A DNA stretch of 64,000 nt from VRUE01 sp963697695 (GCA_963697695.1 OY969094.1:1488001-1552000), one strand, 5' to 3'; shown: positions 51,399 through 60,757, counted from the stretch's first letter. Notes: generated by a model not told the origin, from the letters alone. Made by a program: numbers and translations.

Positions 51399-52457
51399 AT
51401 GTGGGCGGGCTTCGTCGCCTACCTCGGCGCGGTCGCCGCTGCGCCTGCGCTCGACCGCCGCCTCGTCTGGGGGGCGATCGTCCTGCTCCTCGTCGTCTTC
51501 GCAGCGGTGCCGCCGCTGCTCTCCCACGACGTGTACAGCTACGTCGACTACGCCCGGCTCGGGGTCGTACATGGACTCGACCCCTACGTCGATCCACCCC
51601 TGGCAGCGCCGACGGACCCCGCCTTCGCCGAGGTCGAGTGGACCGAAGCGACCAGCGCCTACGGGCCGCTGTTCACCCTGGCGACGTACCCGCTGGCTTG
51701 GCTATCGGTCGATGGCGCCGTCTACGTCCTCAAGGCGGCCGCGGCGGCATCGGTGCTGGGCGTGGCGCTGATCGTCTCCCGCGTCGCCCCCGCTCGCGGT
51801 GTCAACCCACTGCGGGCGGCTGCCTTCGTCGCCCTCAACCCGCTGGTCCTGGTCCACGTCGTCGGCGGCGCTCACAATGACGGTCTCGCGGTGCTGCCGG
51901 CGACCGCCGGCGTCGCTGCCGTGCTGCTGAGGAGAGACGCGCTCGGCGGCGGCGCTCTCGCCGCCGCATTCGCGGTGAAGGCCGTTGCGGTGTTCGCAAC
52001 CCCCTTTGCCGTGGTGGGTTCCGAACACCGGAAGCGCTTTCTGCTTGGCGCGCTCGCCACCCTGATGCTGATCGCCGCCGCTGCCGCGCCCGCTTTCGGC
52101 TGGAACTGGCTCGACGCGCTCGGCGTCGCCGGCGAGAGCCAGGGGCGAACCAGCCACATGAGCATCCCGGTGACCGTTGCGCGCCTGACGGGACTGGACC
52201 CGGATCCGGTCCGCTTCGCCGCCCTCGCCCTCTACGCGGCGCTCATCGCCTACCTGCTCGTCTGGACCTGGCGCGGTGGCGACTGGATCCGCGCCGCAGC
52301 CTGGGCCGGCTTCGGCCTGCTCCTAGCCACCGCCTGGCTTCTCCCCTGGTACCTGATCTGGCCCCTGCCCCTGGCAGCTCTCTCCAGAGATCGACTTCTG
52401 CAGCTCTTGCTTCTTCTGCTGACGGCGTACCAGCTCGGGGCCCGCATCCCGCTATGA
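51399..52457 (+). CDS. MptB-like polyprenol-phosphate mannosyltransferase (GT-C fold)
   Basis: 352 residues from ATG 51399, with at least nine membrane helices. LLSHDVYSYVDYARLGVVHG has the acidic motif of the first GT-C loop; NPLVLVHVVGGAHNDGLAVL is highly typical of MptA/MptB-like alpha-mannosyltransferases that use polyprenyl-phosphate-mannose. In frame upstream only CTG (51366, right after the PBP stop) would add 11 residues of the first helix, so the real start may be non-AUG. It probably builds a cell-envelope glycan. Confidence 0.85.
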   Translation: MWAGFVAYLGAVAAAPALDRRLVWGAIVLLLVVFAAVPPLLSHDVYSYVDYARLGVVHGLDPYVDPPLAAPTDPAFAEVEWTEATSAYGPLFTLATYPLAWLSVDGAVYVLKAAAAASVLGVALIVSRVAPARGVNPLRAAAFVALNPLVLVHVVGGAHNDGLAVLPATAGVAAVLLRRDALGGGALAAAFAVKAVAVFATPFAVVGSEHRKRFLLGALATLMLIAAAAAPAFGWNWLDALGVAGESQGRTSHMSIPVTVARLTGLDPDPVRFAALALYAALIAYLLVWTWRGGDWIRAAAWAGFGLLLATAWLLPWYLIWPLPLAALSRDRLLQLLLLLLTAYQLGARIPL

Positions 52458-52467
52458 CGGTTTGAGT

Positions 52468-52549
52468 CGAGGAGGGGGAGTCCCCCGAGCGGGCGGATAC
52501 TCAGAGCGGGCGAAGCCCGCGAGTCCGAGCGGGGGGCTCCCCCTCCTCG
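52468..52549. repeat. 19-bp inverted repeat at the mptB-like/ybhN-like gene ends
   Basis: CGAGGAGGGGGAGTCCCCC (52468-52486) and its complement at 52531-52549 with one wobble position. Inside are ACTC/GAGT and GCGGGC/GCCCGC stems. The right arm codes for the last residues of the convergent YbhN-like protein. Possible bidirectional terminator. Confidence 0.7.
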
Positions 52550-53598
52550 GCCGCCCCATCCTCGACCGCCGCCTCCTCCTCGGGGGAAGCATGAATCACC
52601 CCAGTCGGAATCGACCACCCCTCGCGCCGGCCCAGCACGGTCACGATCCCGACGTAGATCAGCTCGACGATCGTCTGCACGCCGCGGACGGCGATCGCGA
52701 TCAGCGAGCCGACGGCGAAGCTGTTGCCCGGCGTCGCTCCCTTCACTGCCCAGGCGAAGACGGCGTCGCGAACGCCGAGGCCGGCTGGCGCGACCAGTGT
52801 CGCCAGCGCCGCCACGTAGCCGAGCGCCTGGGCCGAGCCGATGATGAGGATGTCGCTGGTCGAGATCATGCTGACCGAGCGGGAGACGCAGTAGACACCG
52901 ACGGTGATTACCCCCCAGTTGAGGGCGTAGAAGGCGAGCAGCGCGACCACCCCGCGTAGCGAGACGACCTCCGGCAGCGGCTCGCGTCCGAAGGCGGCGA
53001 GGAGGCGGTTGGCGAGCGGGCCGAAGACCCGCGGGTGCAGAAGCGCGATCGCCACCGGGATCAACAGCAGCACCGCCCAGCGCAGCGGCTGGTCGTCGAG
53101 GTCCGGGTGGCTGATGAAGAAGTAGGCGGCGAAGACGACCGCCGAGGTTGCCTGCAGCGCCTGTTCGTAGACGATGCTGGCGATCGTGATCCGGCGCGGC
53201 ACCCCGGCGCGCTCAGAGAGCAGCACGCGCCCAAGCAAGTAGAGAACGCTGCCCGGTACATAACGGGCAAGCAGCGGCTGGCCCCAGGCAACCTGCGCCC
53301 GCCCGAGCGGGATCCGGTAGCCGAGGAAGCGGAGGATCAGGTCCCAGCCGACCGCGTTGAAGGCGTAGAAGGCGGGCAGGACGATGAAGGCGGGAATCAG
53401 CCAGAGGACGTGGAAGTGGACTCCCTTGTCCTTGATCTCCGTCCACTGGCTGACGACGGTGAGAACGAGGAAGCCAAAGACGACGACCGCAAGGCCGAGC
53501 TGCAGAGCGAGACGAACGCGCTTGCTGCGCGGCGGCTGCGCGCCGACACGCGCCCCGGCCTCGCCGAGGCGGTGTAGAAGTGGCTGGCGGCGCTCCAC
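52501..53598 (-). CDS. YbhN/UPF0104-like integral membrane protein
   Basis: 365 residues from GTG 53598 with eight to nine hydrophobic helices. VAWGQPLLARYVPGSVLYLLGRVLL, given by its core ARYVPGSVLYLLGRVLL, and LVAPAGLGVRDAVFAWAV match the lysylphosphatidylglycerol-synthetase-like flippase family (no synthetase domain is present). The C-terminus is an acidic, low-complexity tail. Such proteins are implicated in lipid or polyprenol-sugar translocation, in keeping with the neighbouring MptB-like gene. Confidence 0.85.
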   Translation of the reverse strand: MERRQPLLHRLGEAGARVGAQPPRSKRVRLALQLGLAVVVFGFLVLTVVSQWTEIKDKGVHFHVLWLIPAFIVLPAFYAFNAVGWDLILRFLGYRIPLGRAQVAWGQPLLARYVPGSVLYLLGRVLLSERAGVPRRITIASIVYEQALQATSAVVFAAYFFISHPDLDDQPLRWAVLLLIPVAIALLHPRVFGPLANRLLAAFGREPLPEVVSLRGVVALLAFYALNWGVITVGVYCVSRSVSMISTSDILIIGSAQALGYVAALATLVAPAGLGVRDAVFAWAVKGATPGNSFAVGSLIAIAVRGVQTIVELIYVGIVTVLGRREGWSIPTGVIHASPEEEAAVEDGAAEEGEPPARTRGLRPL

Positions 53599-53604
53599 GT
53601 CCGG

Positions 53605-54648
53605 GTGACGATAGTGACGGGATCAGGTGCCGTCGCGGCTGAGAGCGACGACAATTGGCAGATGGGCGAGTTCGATCTTCTGGCGCGGGTGCGAGAACGA
53701 CTGCCACCCCCCGCCCCCCGGGTGCGAATCGGCAGCGGCGATGACGCGGCGGTCACCGTGCCGGGCGGAGCAACCGCGACCTCGGTCGACGCCGTCGTCG
53801 AGGGGATCCACTTCAAGCGTGAGCAGGCGACGTTGCGGCAGATCGGCCACAAGGCCCTGGCCACGGCGCTCTCGGACCTGGCGGCGATGGGCGCTGAGGC
53901 CGGCGAGACATACGTGGTGCTCGGCGTGCCACCGGACCTCGACGAGGACGACTGCATGGAGCTGCTCGACGGGATCGTCGAGCAGGCGAGGAAAACCGGG
54001 ACTAGCCTTGCCGGGGGCGACGTCACCCGCTCCAGGGACCTGATCGTCGCGATGACCGTCGTCGGCCACGCAGACACCCCGAAGCAGTTGGTTACGCGAG
54101 GGGGAGCCAAGCCGGGTGACGCAGTCGTGCTGACCGGGGAGATCGGCGGCAGCGCGGCCGGCCTGTTGCTGCTCGAACGGCCCGACTTGGCCGACGCCCT
54201 CCCCGCCGCCGCGGCGGAATCGCTGCGGGCTCGCCAGCTCGAACCAGTCCCGCGACTCAAGGCCGGACTCGCTCTGGCGCGAACCGGAGCGACGGCGATG
54301 ATCGACCTCAGCGACGGGCTCGGCGGCGACGCCGGTCACCTCGCCCACTGCAGCGAAGTGGGAGTGAGAATCGACGCTGCCCTGCTGCCCCTGGCCGGCG
54401 GTCTGGGCGAAATCTCCCAAGCGACGAGCAACGAGCCCGTGCGAATGGCAATCCAGGGAGGCGAGGACTACGAGCTGCTGGCTGCCATCCCCACGGCGCG
54501 GCTCGACGAAGCGGCGCGCGCGGTGGAGGAGGCAGAAGGGATCGCCTTGACCAGGATCGGCGAGGTCGTCGCCGGCGAGGGGGTCGAGGTCAGGCTGCCT
54601 GGGGGCGACCGGCTTGTGGAGCCGGAGGGGTTCGACCAGCTGGGCTGA
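53605..54648 (+). CDS. thiL: Thiamine-monophosphate kinase
   Basis: 347 residues from GTG 53605. It phosphorylates thiamine monophosphate to thiamine diphosphate. Motifs: IGSGDDAAVTV, TSVDAVVEGIHF, ALATALSDLAAMGAE, SLAGGDVTRS, IDLSDGLGGDAGHLA and QGGEDYELLA, all standard for ThiL. The gene is divergent from the YbhN-like gene with six bases between starts, and its end overlaps the FlgM-like gene on the other strand by 59 bases. Confidence 0.96.
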   Translation: MTIVTGSGAVAAESDDNWQMGEFDLLARVRERLPPPAPRVRIGSGDDAAVTVPGGATATSVDAVVEGIHFKREQATLRQIGHKALATALSDLAAMGAEAGETYVVLGVPPDLDEDDCMELLDGIVEQARKTGTSLAGGDVTRSRDLIVAMTVVGHADTPKQLVTRGGAKPGDAVVLTGEIGGSAAGLLLLERPDLADALPAAAAESLRARQLEPVPRLKAGLALARTGATAMIDLSDGLGGDAGHLAHCSEVGVRIDAALLPLAGGLGEISQATSNEPVRMAIQGGEDYELLAAIPTARLDEAARAVEEAEGIALTRIGEVVAGEGVEVRLPGGDRLVEPEGFDQLG

Positions 54649-54781
54649 ACCCATCGGCCGTCAGCAGTGCCCTGACGCTGCGCCGCTGCAGCATCGCCTC
54701 GGCGATGAGGGCGGGCTCCGGCTTGTAGTGGCCGGTCTCTACGAGGCTCTTCAGCTGTCGTGGTTGCATCCTGCGCTTCAT
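54590..54781 (-). CDS. FlgM-like (anti-sigma-28 family) small protein
   Basis: 63 residues. KSLVETGHYKPEPALIAEAM is the pattern of the FlgM C-terminal sigma-binding helix, preceded by a basic start MKRRMQPRQ. AGGAAG lies six bases before the ATG. No flagellar genes occur in the window; actinobacteria often have orphan FlgM-like proteins that bind other sigma factors. The overlap with thiL is on the opposite strand. Confidence 0.65.
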   Translation of the reverse strand: MKRRMQPRQLKSLVETGHYKPEPALIAEAMLQRRSVRALLTADGFSPAGRTPPAPQAGRPQAA

Positions 54782-54913
54782 ATCGGCTTCCTATTCTCAA
54801 CCCTTAGTTTTCGGTACTAGCACATACGTCCACGGGTGCGAAAGTTTTTGCCAATCGCCCGTGCGTGCTCATCGAATATGAGTTCGACCAGGCACGGCGA
54901 TTACCCTTTGGCA

Positions 54914-55609
54914 ATGCCCAATGGATCGACCCGCATCCTCCTCGTCGACGACGAGCAATCGATTCAGACCCTGCTCAGCTACCCGCTGCGCAAGGACGGC
55001 TACCACGTCACCTCTGCCCAAGACGGCAGGGAAGCGCTGCAACGCTTCGACGAGGCTCGCTTCGATCTCGTCATCCTCGACCTGATGCTGCCGCGCCTCG
55101 ACGGGGTCGAGGTCTGCAAGGAGCTGCGCTCGCGCAGCCAGGTGCCGATCATCATGCTGACCGCCAAGGGCAGCGAGACCGACAAGGTGGCCGGCCTCGA
55201 GGTGGGAGCGGACGACTACATAACCAAGCCGTTCTCGATGCGCGAGTTCCGCAGCCGGGTCAAGGCGGCGCTGCGGCGCTCGCGAATGGTCGCCGACGCG
55301 CCCGAGGAGGAAGAGATCGACCATGGCGAGCTGAAGATCGACTTCGGCCGCCGCATGGTGACCCTGCGCGACGAGGAGATCCGCGTCACCTACGTCGAGT
55401 TCGAGATCCTCGGGGCGCTCGCTCGCTCTCCAGGCCGGGTACTCAGCCGCGAGACGCTGCTGGAGCACGTCTGGGGCGACTCCGAGTACCGCGATCCGCG
55501 CACCGTCGACGTCCACATCCGGCACCTGCGCGAGAAGCTGGAGCGCGATCCGAAGGAGCCGGAGTTCCTCTTCACCGTGCGCGGAGTCGGCTACCGGTTC
55601 AAGGAGTAG
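54914..55609 (+). CDS. OmpR/PhoB-family response regulator
   Basis: 231 residues. Receiver domain with DDE near the N-terminus, phospho-acceptor Asp in LVILDLMLPRLDG, TAK and KPFSMRE; winged-helix DNA-binding domain with SRETLLEHVWG and RTVDVHIRHLREKLE. ATG 54914 lies six bases after TACCCT; a longer frame upstream has no family character. It pairs with the sensor kinase that follows nine bases later. Confidence 0.95.
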   Translation: MPNGSTRILLVDDEQSIQTLLSYPLRKDGYHVTSAQDGREALQRFDEARFDLVILDLMLPRLDGVEVCKELRSRSQVPIIMLTAKGSETDKVAGLEVGADDYITKPFSMREFRSRVKAALRRSRMVADAPEEEEIDHGELKIDFGRRMVTLRDEEIRVTYVEFEILGALARSPGRVLSRETLLEHVWGDSEYRDPRTVDVHIRHLREKLERDPKEPEFLFTVRGVGYRFKE

Positions 55610-55617
55610 CGCAGCGG

Positions 55618-56691
55618 ATGCAGCGGTTCAGGCCGACGAACCTGGGCAACAGGATCACGGTGATCGCGGTCTCGATCGCGATCGGCACCGTACTCGTCAT
55701 CTATACCTACGTCGTCGCGATCGGGGGCGCCGCCAGCGGCCTCGGAGCAGTCAAGGGGCAGATCCTCATCGGCGGCCTGATCGCGCTGCTGATCACGGCC
55801 GGCGTCGGCATCTATTTCGCGCGCATGGCGAGCAGCAACATCGCTCGCCTTCAGGACGCTGCCCGCAAGGTCGCCGACGGCAACTTCGAAACCCCGATCC
55901 CGATCTCCTCGGTGGGGCAGCTCGGCCAGTTGGCGCGAACCTTCAACGAGATGCAGCGGCGCCTTGCCGAGCTCGACAGCGCCCGCAAGCAGTTCATCGC
56001 CAACGCCTCGCACGAGCTGCGCACACCGATCTTCAGCCTCGGCGGTTTCGTCGAGCTGCTCGAGGAAGAGGATCCGAGCCCGGAGGAGCGGGCCGAGTTC
56101 GTGCGCACGATGCGCCAGCAGATAGAGCGGCTGACCAAGCTCACCGCCGACCTGCTCGACCTCTCTCAGCTCGACGCCGGTGCGGTGGCAATCCAGTCCC
56201 GCAACGTCGACCTCGGCTCGGTCGCGAGGGAAGTGACACGTGAGTTCGGCCCCCGTGCCGACCGTCGCGGCTCGCGCCTGGAGCTGCGCACCCCCGACCG
56301 GCCGGTAATCGCCAGCGCCGACCCGGACCGGGTGCGGCAGGTGATCCGTATCCTGCTTGACAACGCCCTCACCCACACCCCCGAGGGCGCCAAGGTGACC
56401 GTAACTACCTACTCCGTCAACCGGCGCGCTGAGCTGACCGTCTCCGACGACGGTCCTGGCATCCCGCGGCGCGTCCACGGCCGCATCTTCGAGCGCTTCT
56501 ACACGGCCGACTCGGCCGGCGGCTCCGGGCTCGGTCTCGCGATAGCCCGCGAGCTCGCACAACGTATGGAGGGCCGCGTCTCGATCGCCTCGAGCAAGCG
56601 CTTCACCGCCTTCACCCTCGACCTTCCCCCCGCCCGGGCTGGAGCCGACCTCTCGGTACAAGCCCAGCTCCCGTCCAAGGCGGCGGTATGA
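55618..56691 (+). CDS. Sensor histidine kinase (HAMP, HisKA, HATPase)
   Basis: 357 residues. Two membrane helices near residues 12-35 and 48-68 with only a short external loop, HAMP, H-box FIANASHELRTPIFSLGGF, N-box LLDNALTHTPEGAKV, G-boxes DDGPGIP and GGSGLGLAIA. The tiny sensory loop suggests it senses the membrane or a partner such as the HtrA lipoprotein encoded next. The stop overlaps the htrA start (ATGA). Confidence 0.95.
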   Translation: MQRFRPTNLGNRITVIAVSIAIGTVLVIYTYVVAIGGAASGLGAVKGQILIGGLIALLITAGVGIYFARMASSNIARLQDAARKVADGNFETPIPISSVGQLGQLARTFNEMQRRLAELDSARKQFIANASHELRTPIFSLGGFVELLEEEDPSPEERAEFVRTMRQQIERLTKLTADLLDLSQLDAGAVAIQSRNVDLGSVAREVTREFGPRADRRGSRLELRTPDRPVIASADPDRVRQVIRILLDNALTHTPEGAKVTVTTYSVNRRAELTVSDDGPGIPRRVHGRIFERFYTADSAGGSGLGLAIARELAQRMEGRVSIASSKRFTAFTLDLPPARAGADLSVQAQLPSKAAV

Positions 56692-57815
56692 GAAAGCGAG
56701 CCGCCGCGGTTGCACTGCTGGCGCTGGCGCTGGCGGGATGCGGCAGCGCCGAGGAGGGCGAGAAGCAGACGTCGGGGGGGACGACGGAAAGCACCGCCGC
56801 TGCCCCACAGGTGATCGTGACGACGGCCGAACGCGGCTTCGACGCAGCCGAGGTCTACCGCAAGGCATCGCCCGGCGTGGTCACGATCCGCTCGGTCTTC
56901 GACGCCGGCGCCGGCGAGGGATCCGGCTTCGTCCTCGACACCAAAGGGCGCATCGTCACCAACGCCCACGTCGTCACCGACGAATCGGCCGGACCGCGTG
57001 AGCCGGCGGACGAAGTCTTCGTCGAGTTCCCGGACCGCAACGTCGTGCCGGCGGAGATCGTCGGCTTCGACCCCTTCGCCGACGTCGCCCTGCTCGACGT
57101 CGACCCGAACGGATTCGACCTGCACCCGCTGGAGCTGGGCGACGACGAGACCCTGGTCGTCGGCCAGCCCGTGGCTGCGATCGGCAGTCCGTTCGGAGAG
57201 CAGCAGTCGCTCTCGAGCGGGATCGTCTCCGCAACCGACCGTTCGGTCGGCTCGCTGACTCAGTTCCAGATCGAGGGGGCGATCCAGACCGATGCCTCGA
57301 TCAATCCCGGCAACTCGGGCGGGCCGCTGCTGGACGCCGCCGCCCGCGTGATCGGCATCAACCAACAGATCGAGACCAACTCGGGCGCCAACGACGGGGT
57401 CGGCTTCGCCGTCCCGATCTCCTCGGTGAAGCGTTCGGTCGCCCAGCTGGAGGCCGATGGCCGGGCCGACTACGCCTATATCGGCGTCAGCACCCAGGCG
57501 CTCTACCCGCAGCTGGCCGACAAGCTCGGCCTCGAGACCGACTTCGGCGGGCTGATCTCCGAAGTGATCCCGGGCGGCCCCGCCGACGATGCGGGGCTGG
57601 AGGAGGGCGACGGCAGGCTTCGCTTCCAAGCCGGCGCCTACCGTACGGGGGGCGACGTGATCCTCTCTGTCGCGGGCCACAAGGTGGTCCGTCCCGAGGA
57701 TCTGGCCCGCCACATATCGGTCTACGAGCCGGGTGAGACGGTGACGGTCCAGGTGCTGCACGACGGCGAGCGCAAAGAGGTAGAGGTGACGCTGGGAGAG
57801 CGGCCGGAGGGCTAA
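56688..57815 (+). CDS. HtrA/DegP-like serine protease, lipoprotein, with PDZ domain
   Basis: 375 residues. Lipobox LALAGCG (Cys18). The trypsin-like domain shows TNAHVV (His), FADVALLDVD (Asp) and NPGNSGGPLLD (catalytic Ser); a PDZ domain follows (YIGVSTQALYPQLADKLGLE, VIPGGPADDAGLEEGD). It degrades or chaperones misfolded envelope proteins. Co-transcription with a two-component system is a known arrangement for envelope stress control. Confidence 0.95.
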   Translation: MRKRAAAVALLALALAGCGSAEEGEKQTSGGTTESTAAAPQVIVTTAERGFDAAEVYRKASPGVVTIRSVFDAGAGEGSGFVLDTKGRIVTNAHVVTDESAGPREPADEVFVEFPDRNVVPAEIVGFDPFADVALLDVDPNGFDLHPLELGDDETLVVGQPVAAIGSPFGEQQSLSSGIVSATDRSVGSLTQFQIEGAIQTDASINPGNSGGPLLDAAARVIGINQQIETNSGANDGVGFAVPISSVKRSVAQLEADGRADYAYIGVSTQALYPQLADKLGLETDFGGLISEVIPGGPADDAGLEEGDGRLRFQAGAYRTGGDVILSVAGHKVVRPEDLARHISVYEPGETVTVQVLHDGERKEVEVTLGERPEG

Positions 57816-57852
57816 TCGCTGCCTGACCGGCGTTGCGTGTAGAACTCCGCGC

Positions 57853-59091
57853 GTGCTTCAGGAAGTCACGCTCGGCCAGAAGTCCCTCTCCGACTACACC
57901 CACATCGCGGGCAAGGAGACGATCGAGCGCATCCGCGAGCTGGCCGAGCCGATGAAAGGGCACCGTGTCCTGCACGTCAGTGCCACCGCTTTCGGCGGCG
58001 GAGTCTCGGAGATCCTCTACACGATCGTGCCGCTGATGCGGGACATCGGCCTCGACGCCCACTGGCACGTGATCTTCGGCAAAGAAGAGTTCTTCAACGC
58101 GACGAAGCTGCTGCACAACTCGCTGCAGGGTGCCGAGGAGACGCTGAGCGACGAGCAATGGCAGATCTTCGACGAGATCAACGAGATCAACGCCGAGGGA
58201 CTGGAAGGGGAATGGGACACGATCATCGTCCACGACCCGCAGCCGATCGGCCTCCACCGCGGCGCCGCGCAGAAGAGCCGTAACTGGATCTGGCGTTGCC
58301 ACATCGATCTCTCCGAGCCCAACCCGGCGCCGATCGCCCGCCTGCTTCCGATGATCGAGGAATACGACGCAACCGTCTGGCACCTACCCGACTACGTCCC
58401 CCAGGGCGTAGACGGACGGAACGGGATCCGCATCATCCCCCCCGCGATCGATCCGCTCTCGCCGAAGAACATGGCCTTCTCCCCTGACGACGCCGCTTTC
58501 GTCTGCCGCCAGTTCGGCATCGACGTCGACCGGCCGCTGATCACCCAGGTCTCCCGCTTCGATCCCTGGAAGGACCCGATGGGCGTAATCGACGCCTACC
58601 GCGACGTGACCAAGGTCGTCCCGGAGGCGCAGCTCGCTCTGGTCGGGTCGATGGCCACCGACGACCCAGAGGGATGGGAGTTCTTCCAGCACACCTTCGA
58701 GTACGCCGAAGCCGATCCCGACATCAAGATCCTCAACAACCTCAACAACGTCGGCGCGATCGAGGTCAACGCTTTCCAGTCGCAGTCCGACGTCTGCCTG
58801 CAGAAGTCGATCCGCGAGGGCTTCGGCCTGACCGTCACCGAGGCGCTCTGGAAGGGGCGCCCGACCGTCGCCGGCAACGTCGGCGGCATCCCGCTCCAGA
58901 TTCAGAACGGCGAGACCGGCTTCCTGGTCGACTCCTCGGCGGAGTGCGCCCAGCGCTGCCTCGAGATCCTCGCCGACCCCGAGCTCGGCAAGCGGCTCGG
59001 CCGGGCCGGCAAGGAACACGCCCGCAAGGAGTTCCTCTCCCCGCGGCTCCTGCGCGACTGGATGGAGCTGTTCGCCGAACTGGACACCTGA
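57853..59091 (+). CDS. treT: Trehalose synthase TreT-like glycosyltransferase (GT4)
   Basis: 412 residues from GTG 57853 (TAGAAC seven bases upstream). HVSATAFGGGVSEILYTIVP, VHDPQPIGL, WRCHIDLSEPN, QVSRFDPWKDP and KSIREGFGLTVTEALWKGRP are characteristic of TreT, which makes trehalose from an NDP-glucose and glucose. The OtsA-type enzyme is encoded 34 bases downstream, so both routes lie together. Confidence 0.88.
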   Translation: MLQEVTLGQKSLSDYTHIAGKETIERIRELAEPMKGHRVLHVSATAFGGGVSEILYTIVPLMRDIGLDAHWHVIFGKEEFFNATKLLHNSLQGAEETLSDEQWQIFDEINEINAEGLEGEWDTIIVHDPQPIGLHRGAAQKSRNWIWRCHIDLSEPNPAPIARLLPMIEEYDATVWHLPDYVPQGVDGRNGIRIIPPAIDPLSPKNMAFSPDDAAFVCRQFGIDVDRPLITQVSRFDPWKDPMGVIDAYRDVTKVVPEAQLALVGSMATDDPEGWEFFQHTFEYAEADPDIKILNNLNNVGAIEVNAFQSQSDVCLQKSIREGFGLTVTEALWKGRPTVAGNVGGIPLQIQNGETGFLVDSSAECAQRCLEILADPELGKRLGRAGKEHARKEFLSPRLLRDWMELFAELDT

Positions 59092-59125
59092 GGCCTTCCC
59101 AAGCGCTCGGGGTAGGCTGCAGCCA

Positions 59126-60592
59126 ATGCCCGACTCGGACCCGCTGATCATCGTCTCGAACCGGGGTCCAGCCCAGTTCGAGCGCGGCGAGGATGGTCAG
59201 AGGACCGTGCAGCGCGGCGGTGGCGGCCTGGTCACGGCGCTCTCCGGCCTCGTCTCCCACCGCGATGCGCTCTGGATCGCCTCGGCGATGACCGACGAGG
59301 ACGTCGCCGTCTCCGAGGAACGAGGCGGCCCGGTGGAGCTCTCGATCGACGGCATCGACTATCGCGTGCTCCTGGTCGGCAGCGACGCCGAGGCCTACGA
59401 CCGCTTCTACAACGTGATCGCCAACCCGATCCTCTGGTTCATCCAGCACTACCTCTGGGACCTCTCCAACGCTCCCGACATCCGCCAGCAGGAGCTCGAC
59501 GCCTGGGACCTTGGCTACCAGGCGGTCAATCAGGACATCGCCACGGCGGTCTTGGGACAGATCGAGGGTCGCGAGCGGCCTCTGGTGATGCTCCACGACT
59601 ACCACCTCTACACCGCTCCAGGGATGATCCGCGCCGAGCGGCCCGACGCCTTCCTCCACCACTTCGTCCACATTCCCTGGTCCCAACCGGACAGCTGGCG
59701 AATCCTGCCGGGCAGGATCCGCGAGGCCCTCTTCCGCGGCATGCTCGCCAACGACATCATCGGCTTCCACACGCACGCTTACTGCATCAACTTCATCCGC
59801 TGCTGCGACGAACTGCTCGAGGCCGACGTCGACTACGAGCGCTGTCTCGTCCGTCACCCCGGCGGGGAAACCCTTTGCCGCGCCTACCCGCTCTCGATCG
59901 ACGCCGAGCGCCTGCGTCGCGCCGCCGAGTCGCCCGAGGTGGCCGCGGCCGAGCGCGAGGTGCTGGAGCGCCGTCGCAAGCACCTGATCATCCGCGTCGA
60001 CCGGGCTGACCTCTCGAAGAACGTGCTGCGTGGCTTCACCGCCTTCGACACCTTCCTCAGCCAGCACCCGGAGTTTCGCGAACAGGTCACCTTCATCGCC
60101 CATCTGCAGCCATCGCGCCAGGACGTGCCCGAGTACGCCGAGTACCTGGAGCGGATCGAGGCCCTGGTCGCCGTCGTCAACCATCGTCACGGCACCACGG
60201 ATTGGATGCCGATCGACCTGAAGATCTACGAGAACTTCCACGACGCCGTGGCCCGCTACAAGCACTTCGACCTGCTGATGGTCAACTCGCTCTTCGACGG
60301 GATGAACCTGGTCGCCAAGGAGGCGCCGGCGGTCAACACCCGCGACGGCGTGCTGATGCTCTCCGAGAACACCGGCTCCCACGAGGAGCTCGCCGACTGC
60401 GCCCTCTCGGTCAATCCCTTCGACATCCAGGAGCAGGCCGACGCGATCTACAGGGCGCTGACCATGGACCCCGAGGAGCGGCGGCTGCGGGCAGCGCGCC
60501 TGAAAGAGCTCGTGTTCGAGCGGAATCCGGGGGATTGGGTGGACGAGCAGCTGAAGGACATCGAGGAGTTGCGGGAACAGAGCGTGGCGTAG
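59126..60592 (+). CDS. otsA: Trehalose-6-phosphate synthase (GT20)
   Basis: 488 residues. IIVSNRGPAQFER, RGGGGLVTALSGLVS, HDYHLYTAPGMI, HFVHIPWSQPDSWRILP, GFHTHAYCINFIRCC and DGMNLVAKEAPAVN are GT20 features. It forms trehalose-6-phosphate from NDP-glucose and glucose-6-phosphate. TAGGCT lies seven bases before the ATG, so it has its own leaderless promoter despite following treT. No OtsB phosphatase is seen in the window. Confidence 0.92.
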   Translation: MPDSDPLIIVSNRGPAQFERGEDGQRTVQRGGGGLVTALSGLVSHRDALWIASAMTDEDVAVSEERGGPVELSIDGIDYRVLLVGSDAEAYDRFYNVIANPILWFIQHYLWDLSNAPDIRQQELDAWDLGYQAVNQDIATAVLGQIEGRERPLVMLHDYHLYTAPGMIRAERPDAFLHHFVHIPWSQPDSWRILPGRIREALFRGMLANDIIGFHTHAYCINFIRCCDELLEADVDYERCLVRHPGGETLCRAYPLSIDAERLRRAAESPEVAAAEREVLERRRKHLIIRVDRADLSKNVLRGFTAFDTFLSQHPEFREQVTFIAHLQPSRQDVPEYAEYLERIEALVAVVNHRHGTTDWMPIDLKIYENFHDAVARYKHFDLLMVNSLFDGMNLVAKEAPAVNTRDGVLMLSENTGSHEELADCALSVNPFDIQEQADAIYRALTMDPEERRLRAARLKELVFERNPGDWVDEQLKDIEELREQSVA

Positions 60593-60705
60593 GGAGGGGT
60601 CGGGTACCCCGGCTCACTCAACTTTTTCGGTGGAGCGGCACTGGCCGTCCGAAATTGAATCGCCGAAAAAGTACAAGCCGTTCGCAGGGGTACCCGACCC
60701 CTCCC
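60592..60705. repeat. Nested inverted repeat after otsA (19-bp outer arms)
   Basis: Outer arms GGGAGGGGTCGGGTACCCC (60592-60610) and exact complement (60687-60705); inner arms ACTTTTTCGG (60621-60630) and CCGAAAAAGT (60663-60672). Total 114 bases beginning at the last base of the otsA stop codon. It could be a strong bidirectional terminator or a small repeat element. Confidence 0.85.
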
Positions 60706-60757
60706 ACTCGAGCGCTTCCGAAGGGGCGAACTCCTCGTTCTCGGTGCTTAGCTTGCG

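Noticed and set aside
54865..55617. Long plus-strand frame running through the response regulator into the kinase (608 aa)
   Set aside because: The first 251 codons are an out-of-frame reading of the response regulator; the kinase proper starts at ATG 55618.
60592..60705. Insertion sequence between otsA and the proline-rich gene
   Set aside because: Only 114 bases with no room for a transposase and no target-site duplication visible; listed as an inverted repeat instead.
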